A stretch of 64,000 nt of DNA from Lentisphaera marina. GTDB taxonomy: Bacteria; Verrucomicrobiota; Lentisphaeria; Lentisphaerales; Lentisphaeraceae. Location of the stretch: contig NZ_JAQZZL010000001.1 in the NCBI RefSeq assembly GCF_028745505.1, positions 744,001-808,000 on the forward strand, read 5' to 3'. Of the stretch, positions 9,481 to 19,174 are shown one piece after another. Numbering within the stretch: the stretch's first letter is position 1; each line of letters begins with the position of its first letter. Under the pieces are notes generated by a model. It was not told the origin of the DNA and did not search any database. It was given only the letters and a program-made list of their open reading frames with translations. The position numbers and the translations under genes are program-made.

Positions 9481-11304
9481 TTATTTCACAGAAAGAGCCT
9501 TTTTGGAATAATTGCCTTTTTTGTAATCCGTCATTTGTCCCATGCGAGGATAACTGAGCATGAAGCGTTTGTCATCGACTAAGTTGAAGAGGTAATGAGT
9601 CGTGCCTTTGGGAAGGCTTGCAATCACTTTGCCATTTTTAACTTGAGCATCAATGCGGTACCATTCCTCGTATTTATCACCGCCATTATCGGTGTAAAGC
9701 AGGTAAGCTTTAGTGACTTTATTGCCATTTTCTTTAAACTCGACCCAAGCCTCAGAACCATTGAGCCCGTTCTGGGTGATCGAGCAAACTTGATCTTTAC
9801 CAGGGATTTTACGCATGGTATGGGGATTGAGAAAAGGAAAACTCGCATCCATTGCTTCGAGTTTAGACTGCAATTTCTTGTTCATTTCGATGACTTTTTC
9901 AGGCATGAAATTGGCGAGATTTTTACTTTCTTCTATGTCGACACGTTTGCCATTATCATAGAGCTGATAAAGCTCAAAAGGTGGCATCTCTGGTTTGTAA
10001 TTGCGAATGAATTTATAGTCGCCAATGCGTAGCGTCGAGTGCATAGAATAGGAATTGGGGAAGTGATGCATGATAGAATTGCGCACTTCGCCATTAGCCT
10101 TTTTAACGAGCTGTGGATTAGAAGCATCTTTTGCTAAAAGTTTAGAAATATCTAAGCCATCGAGCTTTAGTTTATCAGGTGTTTCGGCTCCAGACCAAGA
10201 CATGATAGTAGGGAAAAAATCCAGTCCATTAATCATAACATCGGATTCTTGTCCCGCCTTGATACCTGGGCCGGTAATGATGAGAGGGACGCGAATGCCA
10301 CCTTCTTTGGCATTGATTTTGCCCTTGTCGAGAGGGAAGTTATCGGTAATGATTTCTCCTGGAACTTTTTCCATGCCACCATTATCAGAAGTGAAAATAA
10401 TATAAGTGTTTTCAATAAGCTTGTGACCAGGCCAGCGTGGATCGTCAGTCTCTTTTAGGTAAGTGAACATTTGTCCCATGTAATAATCGAGCATTTCGAC
10501 CATGGCGGCATAGTAGGGGTTCTGCTGACCAGGTAAATCCCAGCCTTTTGGATCTTTTGGGAAATCAATGCCAAGCTTAGTGCAGTACTTTTCCAAGAGC
10601 TCACGACTACGGCTGACAATCGGGGTGTGAACGAGCCAAGTAGCGTAGTAGAGGAAAAAGGGTTGGTTCTTATTTTCGCGAATAAAGTCGAGGGCATCTT
10701 CGCTATTTTGGTGATAGGGAAAGCCATTTTTATCGAGGCGGTAGGGGTCGTTTTCTGCGCTAGTCGCAAAGCCTTCGAGGCGGTTTTTCATATTTTTAGA
10801 AACACCCAAATTACTGCGAGTAAAATCAAAGCCATGATCATTAGCTTGTGGGTAAGCATGATGGCTAATCGCAACGTGCCATTTGCCCACATGACCAGAG
10901 ACATAGCCCTGGGGTTTGAGAAGTTCGGGAATGGTGATTTCGCTGACGGGAAGTCGTCCACGATACCAAGGAGAAATGACCGACCATTGCTTTTCATTGT
11001 GGGGGATGGGGGGCGCACCACCAACTACATGAGTTCTTTGCAGGCGTGCGGGGTGCTTACCAGCGAGGATCGCTCCACGCGTGGGAGCACAGGTGGGCGC
11101 AGGTGAATAGGCTTGCCAAAACTTGACGCCCTCCTTGGCGAGGCGGTCAATATTGGGCGTCTCATAGGGGGTGGGTTCATCGATATCATAACATTTGACG
11201 TCTTGCCAACCCAAATCATCAGTCAGGATAAGAATGATGTTAGGCTTGGGGCGCTCATTTGCGAAGAGCGCAAAAGGCAAAAGGAGAAAAAATAAGTATT
11301 TCAT
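9481..11304 (-). CDS. Secreted sulfatase with C-terminal extension
   Basis: 607 residues from the ATG at 11304. The frame stays open upstream to 11349, but only the 11304 start gives a signal peptide (MKYLFFLLLPFALFA) and it aligns with the start of the paralog at 46931-48763. Asp pair at about 29-30, formylglycine motif CAPTR from Cys72 (Thr instead of the more common Ser), GHVGKWHVA strand, and TSDNGGME metal site. After the sulfatase fold there is a C-terminal region of roughly 120 residues (containing YLLYTDNGG and HYLFNLVDDKRF) that is shared with the paralog at 46931 and less clearly with the sulfatase at 54007. Its role is unknown; a beta-sandwich or binding module is a guess. Confidence 0.92.
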   Translation of the reverse strand: MKYLFFLLLPFALFANERPKPNIILILTDDLGWQDVKCYDIDEPTPYETPNIDRLAKEGVKFWQAYSPAPTCAPTRGAILAGKHPARLQRTHVVGGAPPIPHNEKQWSVISPWYRGRLPVSEITIPELLKPQGYVSGHVGKWHVAISHHAYPQANDHGFDFTRSNLGVSKNMKNRLEGFATSAENDPYRLDKNGFPYHQNSEDALDFIRENKNQPFFLYYATWLVHTPIVSRSRELLEKYCTKLGIDFPKDPKGWDLPGQQNPYYAAMVEMLDYYMGQMFTYLKETDDPRWPGHKLIENTYIIFTSDNGGMEKVPGEIITDNFPLDKGKINAKEGGIRVPLIITGPGIKAGQESDVMINGLDFFPTIMSWSGAETPDKLKLDGLDISKLLAKDASNPQLVKKANGEVRNSIMHHFPNSYSMHSTLRIGDYKFIRNYKPEMPPFELYQLYDNGKRVDIEESKNLANFMPEKVIEMNKKLQSKLEAMDASFPFLNPHTMRKIPGKDQVCSITQNGLNGSEAWVEFKENGNKVTKAYLLYTDNGGDKYEEWYRIDAQVKNGKVIASLPKGTTHYLFNLVDDKRFMLSYPRMGQMTDYKKGNYSKKALSVK

Positions 11305-11408
11305 AAGGTTTCCAGAGTTTATTTGTCTAATATTAACAAATACAGACAAGTAAACGCAACAGATCGTTACAATTTTTCAGTGAAATAGTCGGGATTGATT
11401 TGATGAGT

Positions 11409-11546
11409 ACATCGTGGAACGATGCGACTTTTATTAGGCCCACATGTTAATGTGGGTATGATGTAAATCAAAATATTCTTTGTGCCTTAAGGTACAATAC
11501 CTAAAGGCATTGTGGCATGTCTCATTATACAATACCGAGGGTTGAT
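11409..11546. repeat. Cluster of short palindromes interrupted by an IS
   Basis: Four hairpins lie in a row between the sulfatase start and the IS: CATCGT/ACGATG (11410-11424), CCCACAT/ATGTGGG with loop GTTA (11439-11456), CCTTAAGGTA/TACCTAAAGG with one mismatch (about 11486-11508), and CCGAGGGT (about 11535-11542), whose partner ACCCTCGG lies at 13234-13241 on the other side of the IS. The region has no coding frame. It looks like a multi-hairpin intergenic repeat that was split by the insertion. Confidence 0.6.
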
Positions 11547-13230
11547 GAGACTGTGTGAAAAAGATCTGCCTTTGTATCAAACTAGAATAATTAGTGAGTT
11601 TGTATAACTATTTCGTCTGAGGAGTAATTTCATCACTTTCATACTCAAATAAGGACTGATTAACAAGTGATTGTGAATATATTTTAGAAAAACCCCCTGT
11701 ATATCCTTGAGTAAGGACATTAATTCTGAAAACTTCATAATATTAAGAACTCGGTTCAAATTATAAACAAGTTGTGCCAATGAAGTCTCGGCCTGTACAG
11801 ATTCTTTTCCAGTTAGATTATACCCACCAGTAAGAATATGTTCTTTAATTGTTCCAAATGGGTGCTCAACAATTGCAGCTCGTCGTTTCATTACCCCTGG
11901 TTTGGCTTTCATCCTTTTTCGAACATTTTCTAAAACGTATTCGTGTTCCCACCGTTGAATACTTCGGCTTTTTGATGTTGTACATTTTGCTTTTAGGGAG
12001 CAGTTGATACAAGCTTCGGGCGTTTTATAGATCCAAAATTGTTTGCTTCCTCGTTTCTTGTTTTGAAATTTGGCAAGGCTTTTTCCCGCAGGACAAATGT
12101 AGCTGTCATTATGCTTATCGTAAATAAAGTCGTCTTTCCCATATAAGCCTCGACCTTCCATAGGATCTCCCTGTTCAGGAACATAACAGGTATAGCCATT
12201 ATCTTCACAAGCTTTGATATCTTCATTGCTGAAATAACCTTTATCTGCCAAGACATTGCTTCCTTTTCCTTCTTCAATAACATCACTTGTTGCTTTTAAA
12301 GTTGAATAAAGTGAACCAAGATCATTAACCTGCGATGTTACTTCAGCTGCGACAATCAAGTAGTTTTTATCATCCACAGCGTGTTGAACATTATAACCGA
12401 CTGTACTTTTTCGTCCTTTTTTAATCGGGCGACTTTCAGGGTCATTAAAACTAATGCTCTCTTTGCCCGTCGCTTCTAGTTGGTTTTTGATTTTTGTTAA
12501 TTCTTGAGATAGTTTCTGATTTATTACCAGTGAATTTTTTAGTTTTTGTTGTTTATCTTCCTTTTTTGGAGATGGATACTTATCCAGCTCCTCTAAATCC
12601 TTTAGATATTTTTCTGCCTCTTGTTCGTACTTATTAAGAGCCGAGTTCAGTTTATTTTTTGTCCAGCTTTTACTTATATTATTTACGGCTTTGATACTCG
12701 TGCCATCAACGGCTATAAAATCACCAGAAATCAACTTAAGTTTACTACACAAAAGAGTGAATTGGGCACTGACCTTTTTAAAGGCCTTACGATTACTCAG
12801 TCTAAAATCACATATAGTTTTAAAATCAGGCTTCAGTTTACCCATGAGCCAAATCACCTCAAGGTTCACTTTACAAGACCTTTCGAGTTTACGTCCACTG
12901 CGAATTCCATAAGAATAGCCATAGATAAACAGTTTCAATAAATCGGCTGGATCATAAGCAGGTCGACCTCGTCCATCGATTCTTTCTTTGGGATAAATAA
13001 AACCACATTCTCTCAAGTCTAAACCATTAACAAACTCATCTATAAAGCGAACTTTATTGTTTTCGTCTACATAATCATCAAGACAGTCCGGCAATAATAA
13101 AACCTGATCGCGTGACACTCTTTTTATAAAGCTCATAAATTCCTCACAGCAGTTACTGAAAATTCTATATGCTATAATATATAAGCTTATTAAAATAAGT
13201 GTATGTGGATAATGTTTTTCACACAGTCTC
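11547..13230 (-). mobile_element. IS1182-family insertion sequence, intact
   Basis: A 1684-bp element with perfect 16-bp terminal inverted repeats (GAGACTGTGTGAAAAA at 11547-11562 and its reverse complement at 13215-13230) enclosing one full-length transposase gene. The bases just outside are TGAT (left) and TGAC (right), a possible 4-bp target duplication with one change. Outside these, CCGAGGGT and ACCCTCGG are inverted copies, so the target was an 8-bp-stem hairpin and the IS lies in its 4-base loop. Confidence 0.9.
11577..13136 (-). CDS. IS1182-family DDE transposase
   Basis: 519 residues. The N-terminal part (DYVDENNKVRFIDEFV, then RGRPAYDPADLLKLFIYGY and SGRKLERSC) is the InsH-like domain of this family. 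The catalytic DDE residues are visible as Asp in IAVDGTSIKA, Asp in LADKGYFSNED and Glu in EHPFGTIKEHILTGG. A Cys-rich block (CPAGKS, CINCSLKAKC) lies between the second Asp and the Glu. The ATG at 13136 is preceded by GAGGAA at a good distance. No frameshift or premature stop is seen, so it is probably active. It is clearly diverged from the second copy at 44352, so the two IS are different elements of one family. Confidence 0.95.
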   Translation of the reverse strand: MSFIKRVSRDQVLLLPDCLDDYVDENNKVRFIDEFVNGLDLRECGFIYPKERIDGRGRPAYDPADLLKLFIYGYSYGIRSGRKLERSCKVNLEVIWLMGKLKPDFKTICDFRLSNRKAFKKVSAQFTLLCSKLKLISGDFIAVDGTSIKAVNNISKSWTKNKLNSALNKYEQEAEKYLKDLEELDKYPSPKKEDKQQKLKNSLVINQKLSQELTKIKNQLEATGKESISFNDPESRPIKKGRKSTVGYNVQHAVDDKNYLIVAAEVTSQVNDLGSLYSTLKATSDVIEEGKGSNVLADKGYFSNEDIKACEDNGYTCYVPEQGDPMEGRGLYGKDDFIYDKHNDSYICPAGKSLAKFQNKKRGSKQFWIYKTPEACINCSLKAKCTTSKSRSIQRWEHEYVLENVRKRMKAKPGVMKRRAAIVEHPFGTIKEHILTGGYNLTGKESVQAETSLAQLVYNLNRVLNIMKFSELMSLLKDIQGVFLKYIHNHLLISPYLSMKVMKLLLRRNSYTNSLIILV

Positions 13231-13308
13231 TGACACCCTCGGCTAATAGAGTTTTATGGTTTTACCATAAATTTTTAAAGTATTATGAGATAAGCTCTAA
13301 CTAAGCTT

Positions 13309-16300
13309 TTACTGCCATTGCTTCATGTATTCGACGATGTCGGCAACGTCTTGTTCTTTGAGGCCGAGTTGTTCAGCAGAGAGCATGAGCGAGCGTTTCA
13401 TGGGGATGATTTTTTGGACTTTAGATTTTGGGATTATTTGACGTAAGCCACCAGTAGAAACGACGATGAGGGGATCGCCTTTACTCTCGAGCATACCTTG
13501 AACAATAGTGCCATCTTTAAGAACAATTTCATGACCTTTGAAACCGTGAGCTAAGCCCTGAGAAGGGTTTATGATAGCGTGAATAACGGCATCCTTGGAT
13601 TGTTTTTGTGCCCAGCCTTCTAAACGAGGACCATAGTGAGGGCCTGCACCATTGATACTGTGGCACATAGTACAGATCATGATTTTTCCCTTGCCATGCT
13701 CGGCATTACCCTGCAGCTTGGAAATGGCAGGAACTTTTAGCGTGCTTGCTTTTTCTTCAGCCGCAACAGTGATGCCCTGCACTTTAATCGCTTCAGGATC
13801 ATAGATATTTTTGATTTCTGCAGCAATATCGAGATCGGCCCAATCAGAAGTGGCACGTTTAAAGATCCAGTCACTCGCTTCTTTACTGACAGCTTTTTGA
13901 GTTTTGGCGATTTGTACTAAAGCGAGGGCGGATTTTTTATCTTTGATGAAAGCGAGTGACTCAATGGCAAAGAGTCGCTGCTCTTTCGAAAGTGAATCAC
14001 TAGAGGCACGTAGACGCAGGGCTTCAATGGCATCGGATGGACCCAAGCGCCAAGTCACTCTCGCAAAAGCATCTGACCAAACTAGAGGACCGTTATTAGC
14101 TAAGTTATTCTTTAGGACCTGCCAGATTTCGTTTTCTTTATTTTCAGCACCGAGGCCAATAGCTTCGATGTAATTTTTGTCATAGCCCTTGATAGCTTGG
14201 ACAAGCTCAATAAAGAGGAGCGCGCTTTCTTTTGCTGAATAATGACGCAAAGATAGAGCGACATCACGGCGTATGGCAATGCTAGAATCTTTGGCAAGCT
14301 TTTTGGCGTAGGGGAGCATATCCGCATTGGCACGACGTAGTGCACGATAAGCGACTAAGCGGTGATCCGCCTGTGGACTATCTAAAAGTTGCAGGCATTT
14401 AACCATGCCTTTCTTACCTGCATGAGGAAGGAGCCAGATAGCGCGAGCCGCAACAAATTTATTGGGGTGATCAAGAAGTTTGATGAGCTGGCCTGAGGCT
14501 TTACCACCCGATTTTTTGAGTGCTTCAAAACCTAGGTGACGAACATTTGGTGAAGGGTTTTTAAGGGCATCAATTTGACCTTTAATGGTAGTAAGATCAA
14601 TCTTTGGAACTACAGATTTAAAGTTCTTTGGAGCAATTCTGTAAATAGTTCCTGAGCAAGAATCATCGATTGAGTTGTGGCCACCAGTTCCCGGATCATA
14701 CCAATCGGCTACATAGAGAGCGCCATCGGGGCCCACGCAAACATCGGAGGGACGGAAATAGAGTCGTTTCTCTGTTTCGGCAGTTGATTCTTTGAGGCTA
14801 GCGGGCTTGTTGGTAGATACAAAATTAAAACGTTTGAGATCAAAAGCAGCGCCTTTTTCCTTAGGGAAATAACCCAAAACAGTGTTGCGAGAAGTCGCTG
14901 AGGAAAGATACATACCTTCCCATTTTTTACCGAGGGCCCCATTTTCATAGAAGGCTACGCCAGAGGGACCACCTGAGCCATAGACATCTCCCGCATCAAA
15001 AGTTCCTGGATTATCTTGTCTCCAGTGAGCTTTGGGGACTGACTGACCCGCACGGCGTTCTGGCTGCCATTTGTACTGCCCATCGAGAGAGTAGTAACCC
15101 GCCGAGCCATATTCCAGCACATATGAATTACGGCAGCTCGAGTAATCATCATTATCACTTTGGAACATATCGCCAAAAGAAGTGAGCGTCTGTTCGTAGG
15201 AATTACGGTAGCCATGACCAACAATTTCCACATTGCTACCATCGGGATCCATGCGGACGGTAAAACCAGAGGACCACACAAAGCCATCATCACTCTTAGC
15301 GCCTTTGAGTTCGTGTGTGGGGGTATAGAAGTATTCTTCAGGGGCGCCACCACGGTAATTGGTATTCATACGGAAAGTTTTTCCAGATTTATCCGTGAAG
15401 ATTGCGCCGCAGTTCCCGCTATTGAAGTAAAATTTTCCATCGGGTCCAGCCGTGAGCGAGTGAAGTGAGTGGTCGTGTTGACGCCCGTTAAAACCTGTGA
15501 GCAAGGCTTGTTTCTTATCAACTTTGGGATCGAACTTTAGGTTGCGGTCAACATCGGTGTAGATAATCAGTTCTGGGGGTTGGGAGACAATGATTTTATT
15601 ATCAAAAACCGCAATGCCAAGCGGGGCGGCTAAGTTCGGATCTTGGTCAAAAATTTGTGATTTATCAGCTTTACCATCACCATTTGTATCTGTGAGTACA
15701 ACAATGCGGTCACCAGCTTTGCGTCGCTGTTCACGCTGCTTACGGTAGTTTACCGCCTCCGTCACCCAGATTCGCCCCTTGTGGTCGATATCCATATTAG
15801 TAGGATTATAGAGTTGAGGAGTCGTTGCCCAAATGGTGGTCTCAAGATTTTCATCTGGCACAGAAAAATACTTGAGGTCAACATTTTCCGGAGCCGTGGG
15901 TGGCCATGGAGGAGTGGGTGGGCCAGGTCTTTTAGCAAGCGGCTTTTTAGGCGCCGTTTTTTTAGCTGTTGTGGCTTTAGAGGCAGCGGGCTTAGTGGGG
16001 GGTGTTTTAATTACTGTTTTTTTTTTCGGTGCCGGTTTTTTCTTAGTTTGGCGTTTTCTCTGAATAGCTCGACCATCTTCGCCTAAATCAGGGACTTTAC
16101 CCGCAGGCTGAGTAAGTAAATCTGCAGTGGGAAGTTCAATTTGAGTTGGTTCATCGGGGCGATTGAGATTGGCATTGAGCATGGCTTTTGTCACTTTCTG
16201 TGAGGGGACGCCACTTGCAGGAACTTCTACTTTTGCGACCCACGCAATCGTATTGAGGACGAGTTTTCTATAATCATCAATGGCCCAGTTATTGTGGTAG

Positions 16301-17025
16301 TGACCACCTACGAAACCAGCGCCTCGAGCACTGCCGTCTTTAGGATTGCGACAATAAATGATTGGCTGCTCAGTACCTAGCTTATCGTGGGCTTGTTTAT
16401 TCCAGAATTTTGAACTTCCGTAGCGAACCATGTTTTGTTTAGTGGGGACTGCAGAGGCAATATTTGAACATTCATCACAATCGTGTTTCATATTCATGTT
16501 CCAATAGAGTTCGTCGAAAACTTTCAGTGGTTCATCAAGCCCTCTTGATGCAGGGTGATTTTTATTGATTTTTAAGTCGGCAATCCAGGAAGGGTTGACA
16601 GAGAAGGCATCGTCATAATAACCACCGATCCAATTCTTGTAGTACTTTTCCCCCACTTCTTTTGTGGGGTGAACGCCATAGTGCATGAACATGATGCCCA
16701 TGCCCTTTTTAACATTTTCGTCAAGAACGGCATATTTTTCTCCAAAGTTACCTCCGCCATCGGCATAGATCACACAGGCGTCCACACCTTCAAAAATGCT
16801 TTCGTCTTGTGGCCAACCAAACCATTGAACTTGAGCATCGATGTTGAGGCCACTTTTATTGAGGGCATCAGCAAGCAGCATTGAGCCGGCTTTGAATTCG
16901 TGAATCCCATGGCGGTGCTTGGTATCACCTGCAATGAAGAGGATCTTGGTTTTTTCAGATGCGAGTAAACTGAGTGTGGGTAAAAGGAAGATTGCGGATA
17001 AAGCAATTAATAATTTATTTCTCAT
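13309..17025 (-). CDS. ThuA domain / PVC-type dehydrogenase propeller / HEAT / cytochrome c fusion
   Basis: 1238 residues. After a signal peptide (about 1-22) comes a ThuA-like domain (26-270; trehalose-utilisation/glutamine-amidotransferase-like fold, with HYGVHPT and GGHYHNNWAID blocks). A Lys/Pro/Ala-rich linker follows (about 322-380). Next is a PVC-type membrane-bound-dehydrogenase propeller (about 384-800, with TDTNGDGKADKSQIF and GPDGALYVADWYDPGTGGHN), then HEAT-like helical repeats (about 830-1060) and a C-terminal heme domain with CTMCH at Cys1118/Cys1121/His1122. Such proteins are thought to oxidise sugars or alcohols and pass electrons to the attached cytochrome; this is family knowledge, not shown here. 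It is the last gene of the run that includes the GH95, the sigma factor and the kinase. Its ThuA part has a stand-alone paralog at 26334-27326. Confidence 0.9.
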   Translation of the reverse strand: MRNKLLIALSAIFLLPTLSLLASEKTKILFIAGDTKHRHGIHEFKAGSMLLADALNKSGLNIDAQVQWFGWPQDESIFEGVDACVIYADGGGNFGEKYAVLDENVKKGMGIMFMHYGVHPTKEVGEKYYKNWIGGYYDDAFSVNPSWIADLKINKNHPASRGLDEPLKVFDELYWNMNMKHDCDECSNIASAVPTKQNMVRYGSSKFWNKQAHDKLGTEQPIIYCRNPKDGSARGAGFVGGHYHNNWAIDDYRKLVLNTIAWVAKVEVPASGVPSQKVTKAMLNANLNRPDEPTQIELPTADLLTQPAGKVPDLGEDGRAIQRKRQTKKKPAPKKKTVIKTPPTKPAASKATTAKKTAPKKPLAKRPGPPTPPWPPTAPENVDLKYFSVPDENLETTIWATTPQLYNPTNMDIDHKGRIWVTEAVNYRKQREQRRKAGDRIVVLTDTNGDGKADKSQIFDQDPNLAAPLGIAVFDNKIIVSQPPELIIYTDVDRNLKFDPKVDKKQALLTGFNGRQHDHSLHSLTAGPDGKFYFNSGNCGAIFTDKSGKTFRMNTNYRGGAPEEYFYTPTHELKGAKSDDGFVWSSGFTVRMDPDGSNVEIVGHGYRNSYEQTLTSFGDMFQSDNDDYSSCRNSYVLEYGSAGYYSLDGQYKWQPERRAGQSVPKAHWRQDNPGTFDAGDVYGSGGPSGVAFYENGALGKKWEGMYLSSATSRNTVLGYFPKEKGAAFDLKRFNFVSTNKPASLKESTAETEKRLYFRPSDVCVGPDGALYVADWYDPGTGGHNSIDDSCSGTIYRIAPKNFKSVVPKIDLTTIKGQIDALKNPSPNVRHLGFEALKKSGGKASGQLIKLLDHPNKFVAARAIWLLPHAGKKGMVKCLQLLDSPQADHRLVAYRALRRANADMLPYAKKLAKDSSIAIRRDVALSLRHYSAKESALLFIELVQAIKGYDKNYIEAIGLGAENKENEIWQVLKNNLANNGPLVWSDAFARVTWRLGPSDAIEALRLRASSDSLSKEQRLFAIESLAFIKDKKSALALVQIAKTQKAVSKEASDWIFKRATSDWADLDIAAEIKNIYDPEAIKVQGITVAAEEKASTLKVPAISKLQGNAEHGKGKIMICTMCHSINGAGPHYGPRLEGWAQKQSKDAVIHAIINPSQGLAHGFKGHEIVLKDGTIVQGMLESKGDPLIVVSTGGLRQIIPKSKVQKIIPMKRSLMLSAEQLGLKEQDVADIVEYMKQWQ

Positions 17026-17105
17026 ATAGTTTCCTATGCTTGATTTTTTATATCTCTGTAAGAGCTAAACAAGGACAAATCTTGAACGTATCTAGAGATG
17101 GATAA

Positions 17106-19166
17106 TTATTTGCGTTTTTCTTTGATAGTTAATAAATATTGTGATTGAAGCTTCTTAATTTGACCGCGAGAAAATTGATTATGATGGATCGTAAGATTTT
17201 TCAAATTGGGTAAGTTTTTGAGGTCAGAAACTTTGTTAACAGGGGTCCAACTAATATCCAATTCTTCGATGAGGCGATTTTTTATAGGCATCAAACTGCG
17301 GATATTGGTATTAGAGATATTGAGCTTACGCAATGATTTATGGGCGCTATTCAGTGAATGCAATGTACCGATTTCTGTGGAGCTGACATCCAAGGCCGTG
17401 ATATCTTGATTTCTAACGGCACTAAAGTCACTGATATTAGTTTTGGATAAATCAGTGCTGAGACAGGGGAAATTTTGAAAGGAAATAGCGCTACTTAGAT
17501 TGGCGTTATTAGAGAGGTCCAAATGTTTACTTATGGGATCAAAATTAAAGTTGATTTTATCCGTTTGGTTCATAATTAGAGTTGCTTGGAGGGCAAATTG
17601 TAAGCGTGTCTCTAGATCCATTTCGGTATTGGCCTTATGGCGAATAAAGCGAATGTTGAGTTGTGTGAACTTCATCTCTTTTGTGATGCGAATTAATTCA
17701 ATGAGGTCCTGGATTTTTAATTTTTGAGTATCATCGGCTTTGATTTGAGCAAACCTTTCGCAGAGGGAGAGGAATTTTTGATTTGGGGTATGACTGACCG
17801 CCTTTAGTGCTTGAAGAAATTCTTCTTTAATAAAATGCAGTTCGGCTTTGAGTTGCCAGGCTTCGGTTAGTTCAGGATTGAGGTCAACGGCACTATCGGA
17901 AAAATTGATGGCATCATCTAATTCAAAGGAGGAATAAGCCATTTGGGCTCTTTCCAAGAATCGCGGTGCGGAATCGCGCCCCATTTTGCGATGAAATTCA
18001 TTTTCTAAGCTGACATTCTTGGCTAATTGCAGGGCGTTTTCTTTTTCAAGATTGACTTTTTCCAGGTAAATATAGGTAAAAATAATTATGAGAAGTGCGG
18101 TGAAACCAGAGAAGGCACTGATCATTTTATTGCGATAGATCCATAATTTCATTAGTTTAATGAAACTGGCATTTTCTGCGTCAGTCGCAAAACCTTGTCG
18201 ATAGTTGAGCACCTCGTTCTGAAGTTCGATAACTGCAGCATAGCGATCTTCAACTTTGACTTGCATTGCTTTTTGGCAAATGGCTTCTAGAGCTTTTGGA
18301 ACGGAGGCTTCGATTTTACTCGGCAGTAGATAATCGCCTTCACAAGTTCGCTTCATGACTTCTTTAACATCATGCCCTTTGAAAGGTTTTTCATAACATA
18401 AGATATTGTAGAGAATCGCCCCCAAAGAAAAAATATCGGTGCCGACATTTTTTTTAGCTTTTTTGAAGGAGGCTTGCTCCGGTGCCATATAACCTGGCGT
18501 ACCTTTAATCATGCCATCAATTGTGACGGACTCTTTGTCAAAGGGGTTAAAGGTGTAGAATTGTAGCATATTTTCATCGCAATTTTCCGCGAGAATATTA
18601 GCCAAGCCCCAATCACAGACAACTAAGTCACCATACTCACCTATTTGAATATTATCGGGCTTGAGATCCAAATGCAAAACACTCTTGGAGTGGGCATAGG
18701 CAATGGCATCACAGACTTTTAAAAAATAATCGAGATTTCGCTTGAGACTATTCATATAGGAAATATCACTCTTACGATCATCTTCCAATACTTTATGAAG
18801 CGAACGTCCAGAAATTAATTTCATGGTGAACCAAGGATTTTTATCTTCTAGTCCTAGGTCATAAACGGGGACAATATTTGGGTGCTGCAGTGATGAAGTG
18901 AGTTGGGCTTCTTGCAAAAAGCGTTCCTGCCGAAAAGGGCTCGAATTATCTTTGAGCTTGGCCATAGCGACTTCTCTACCAGTGAAGTTATCGTGGCAGC
19001 AGTAGAGAACTTTTGCACCACCTTCATTGAGAAAGTCGAGCTCGGTATAACGTTCCTCAGATTCTTCAATATTATTGATAATAGGCGTTTCTGAAAAGTT
19101 TGAAATTTCGTCACAGAAATGAGCAAATTTCTTGCTATAATTTTCTTCTTTGCGCTCTTGAGCCAT
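17106..19166 (-). CDS. Transmembrane Ser/Thr protein kinase with LRR-like C-terminus
   Basis: 686 residues. Kinase domain at about 40-310: a degenerate glycine loop (NEGGAKV), Lys70 in VAMAK, catalytic loop HLDLKPDN (Asp167, Lys169, Asn172; Leu replaces the usual Arg of HRD), DWG in place of DFG (Asp185), and APE at 228-230. HLD and DWG are usual in PVC-group kinases, so it is probably active. One membrane helix lies at about 349-367. The part beyond it (about 390-686), presumably periplasmic, has helical segments resembling TPRs and then LRR-like repeats (LDVSSTEIGTLHSL, LNISNTNIRSL, LDISWTPVNKV). It begins 8 bp after the ECF sigma factor stop, so the two form a regulatory pair, perhaps sensing an external ligand and controlling the sigma factor or its targets (inference). 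Confidence 0.92.
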   Translation of the reverse strand: MAQERKEENYSKKFAHFCDEISNFSETPIINNIEESEERYTELDFLNEGGAKVLYCCHDNFTGREVAMAKLKDNSSPFRQERFLQEAQLTSSLQHPNIVPVYDLGLEDKNPWFTMKLISGRSLHKVLEDDRKSDISYMNSLKRNLDYFLKVCDAIAYAHSKSVLHLDLKPDNIQIGEYGDLVVCDWGLANILAENCDENMLQFYTFNPFDKESVTIDGMIKGTPGYMAPEQASFKKAKKNVGTDIFSLGAILYNILCYEKPFKGHDVKEVMKRTCEGDYLLPSKIEASVPKALEAICQKAMQVKVEDRYAAVIELQNEVLNYRQGFATDAENASFIKLMKLWIYRNKMISAFSGFTALLIIIFTYIYLEKVNLEKENALQLAKNVSLENEFHRKMGRDSAPRFLERAQMAYSSFELDDAINFSDSAVDLNPELTEAWQLKAELHFIKEEFLQALKAVSHTPNQKFLSLCERFAQIKADDTQKLKIQDLIELIRITKEMKFTQLNIRFIRHKANTEMDLETRLQFALQATLIMNQTDKINFNFDPISKHLDLSNNANLSSAISFQNFPCLSTDLSKTNISDFSAVRNQDITALDVSSTEIGTLHSLNSAHKSLRKLNISNTNIRSLMPIKNRLIEELDISWTPVNKVSDLKNLPNLKNLTIHHNQFSRGQIKKLQSQYLLTIKEKRK

Positions 19167-19174
19167 AAATAAAT

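Noticed and set aside
10627-11106. 159-codon plus-strand frame opposite the 9481 sulfatase
   Set aside because: It lies wholly within the sulfatase, has no recognisable domain, and the sulfatase frame has all family motifs.
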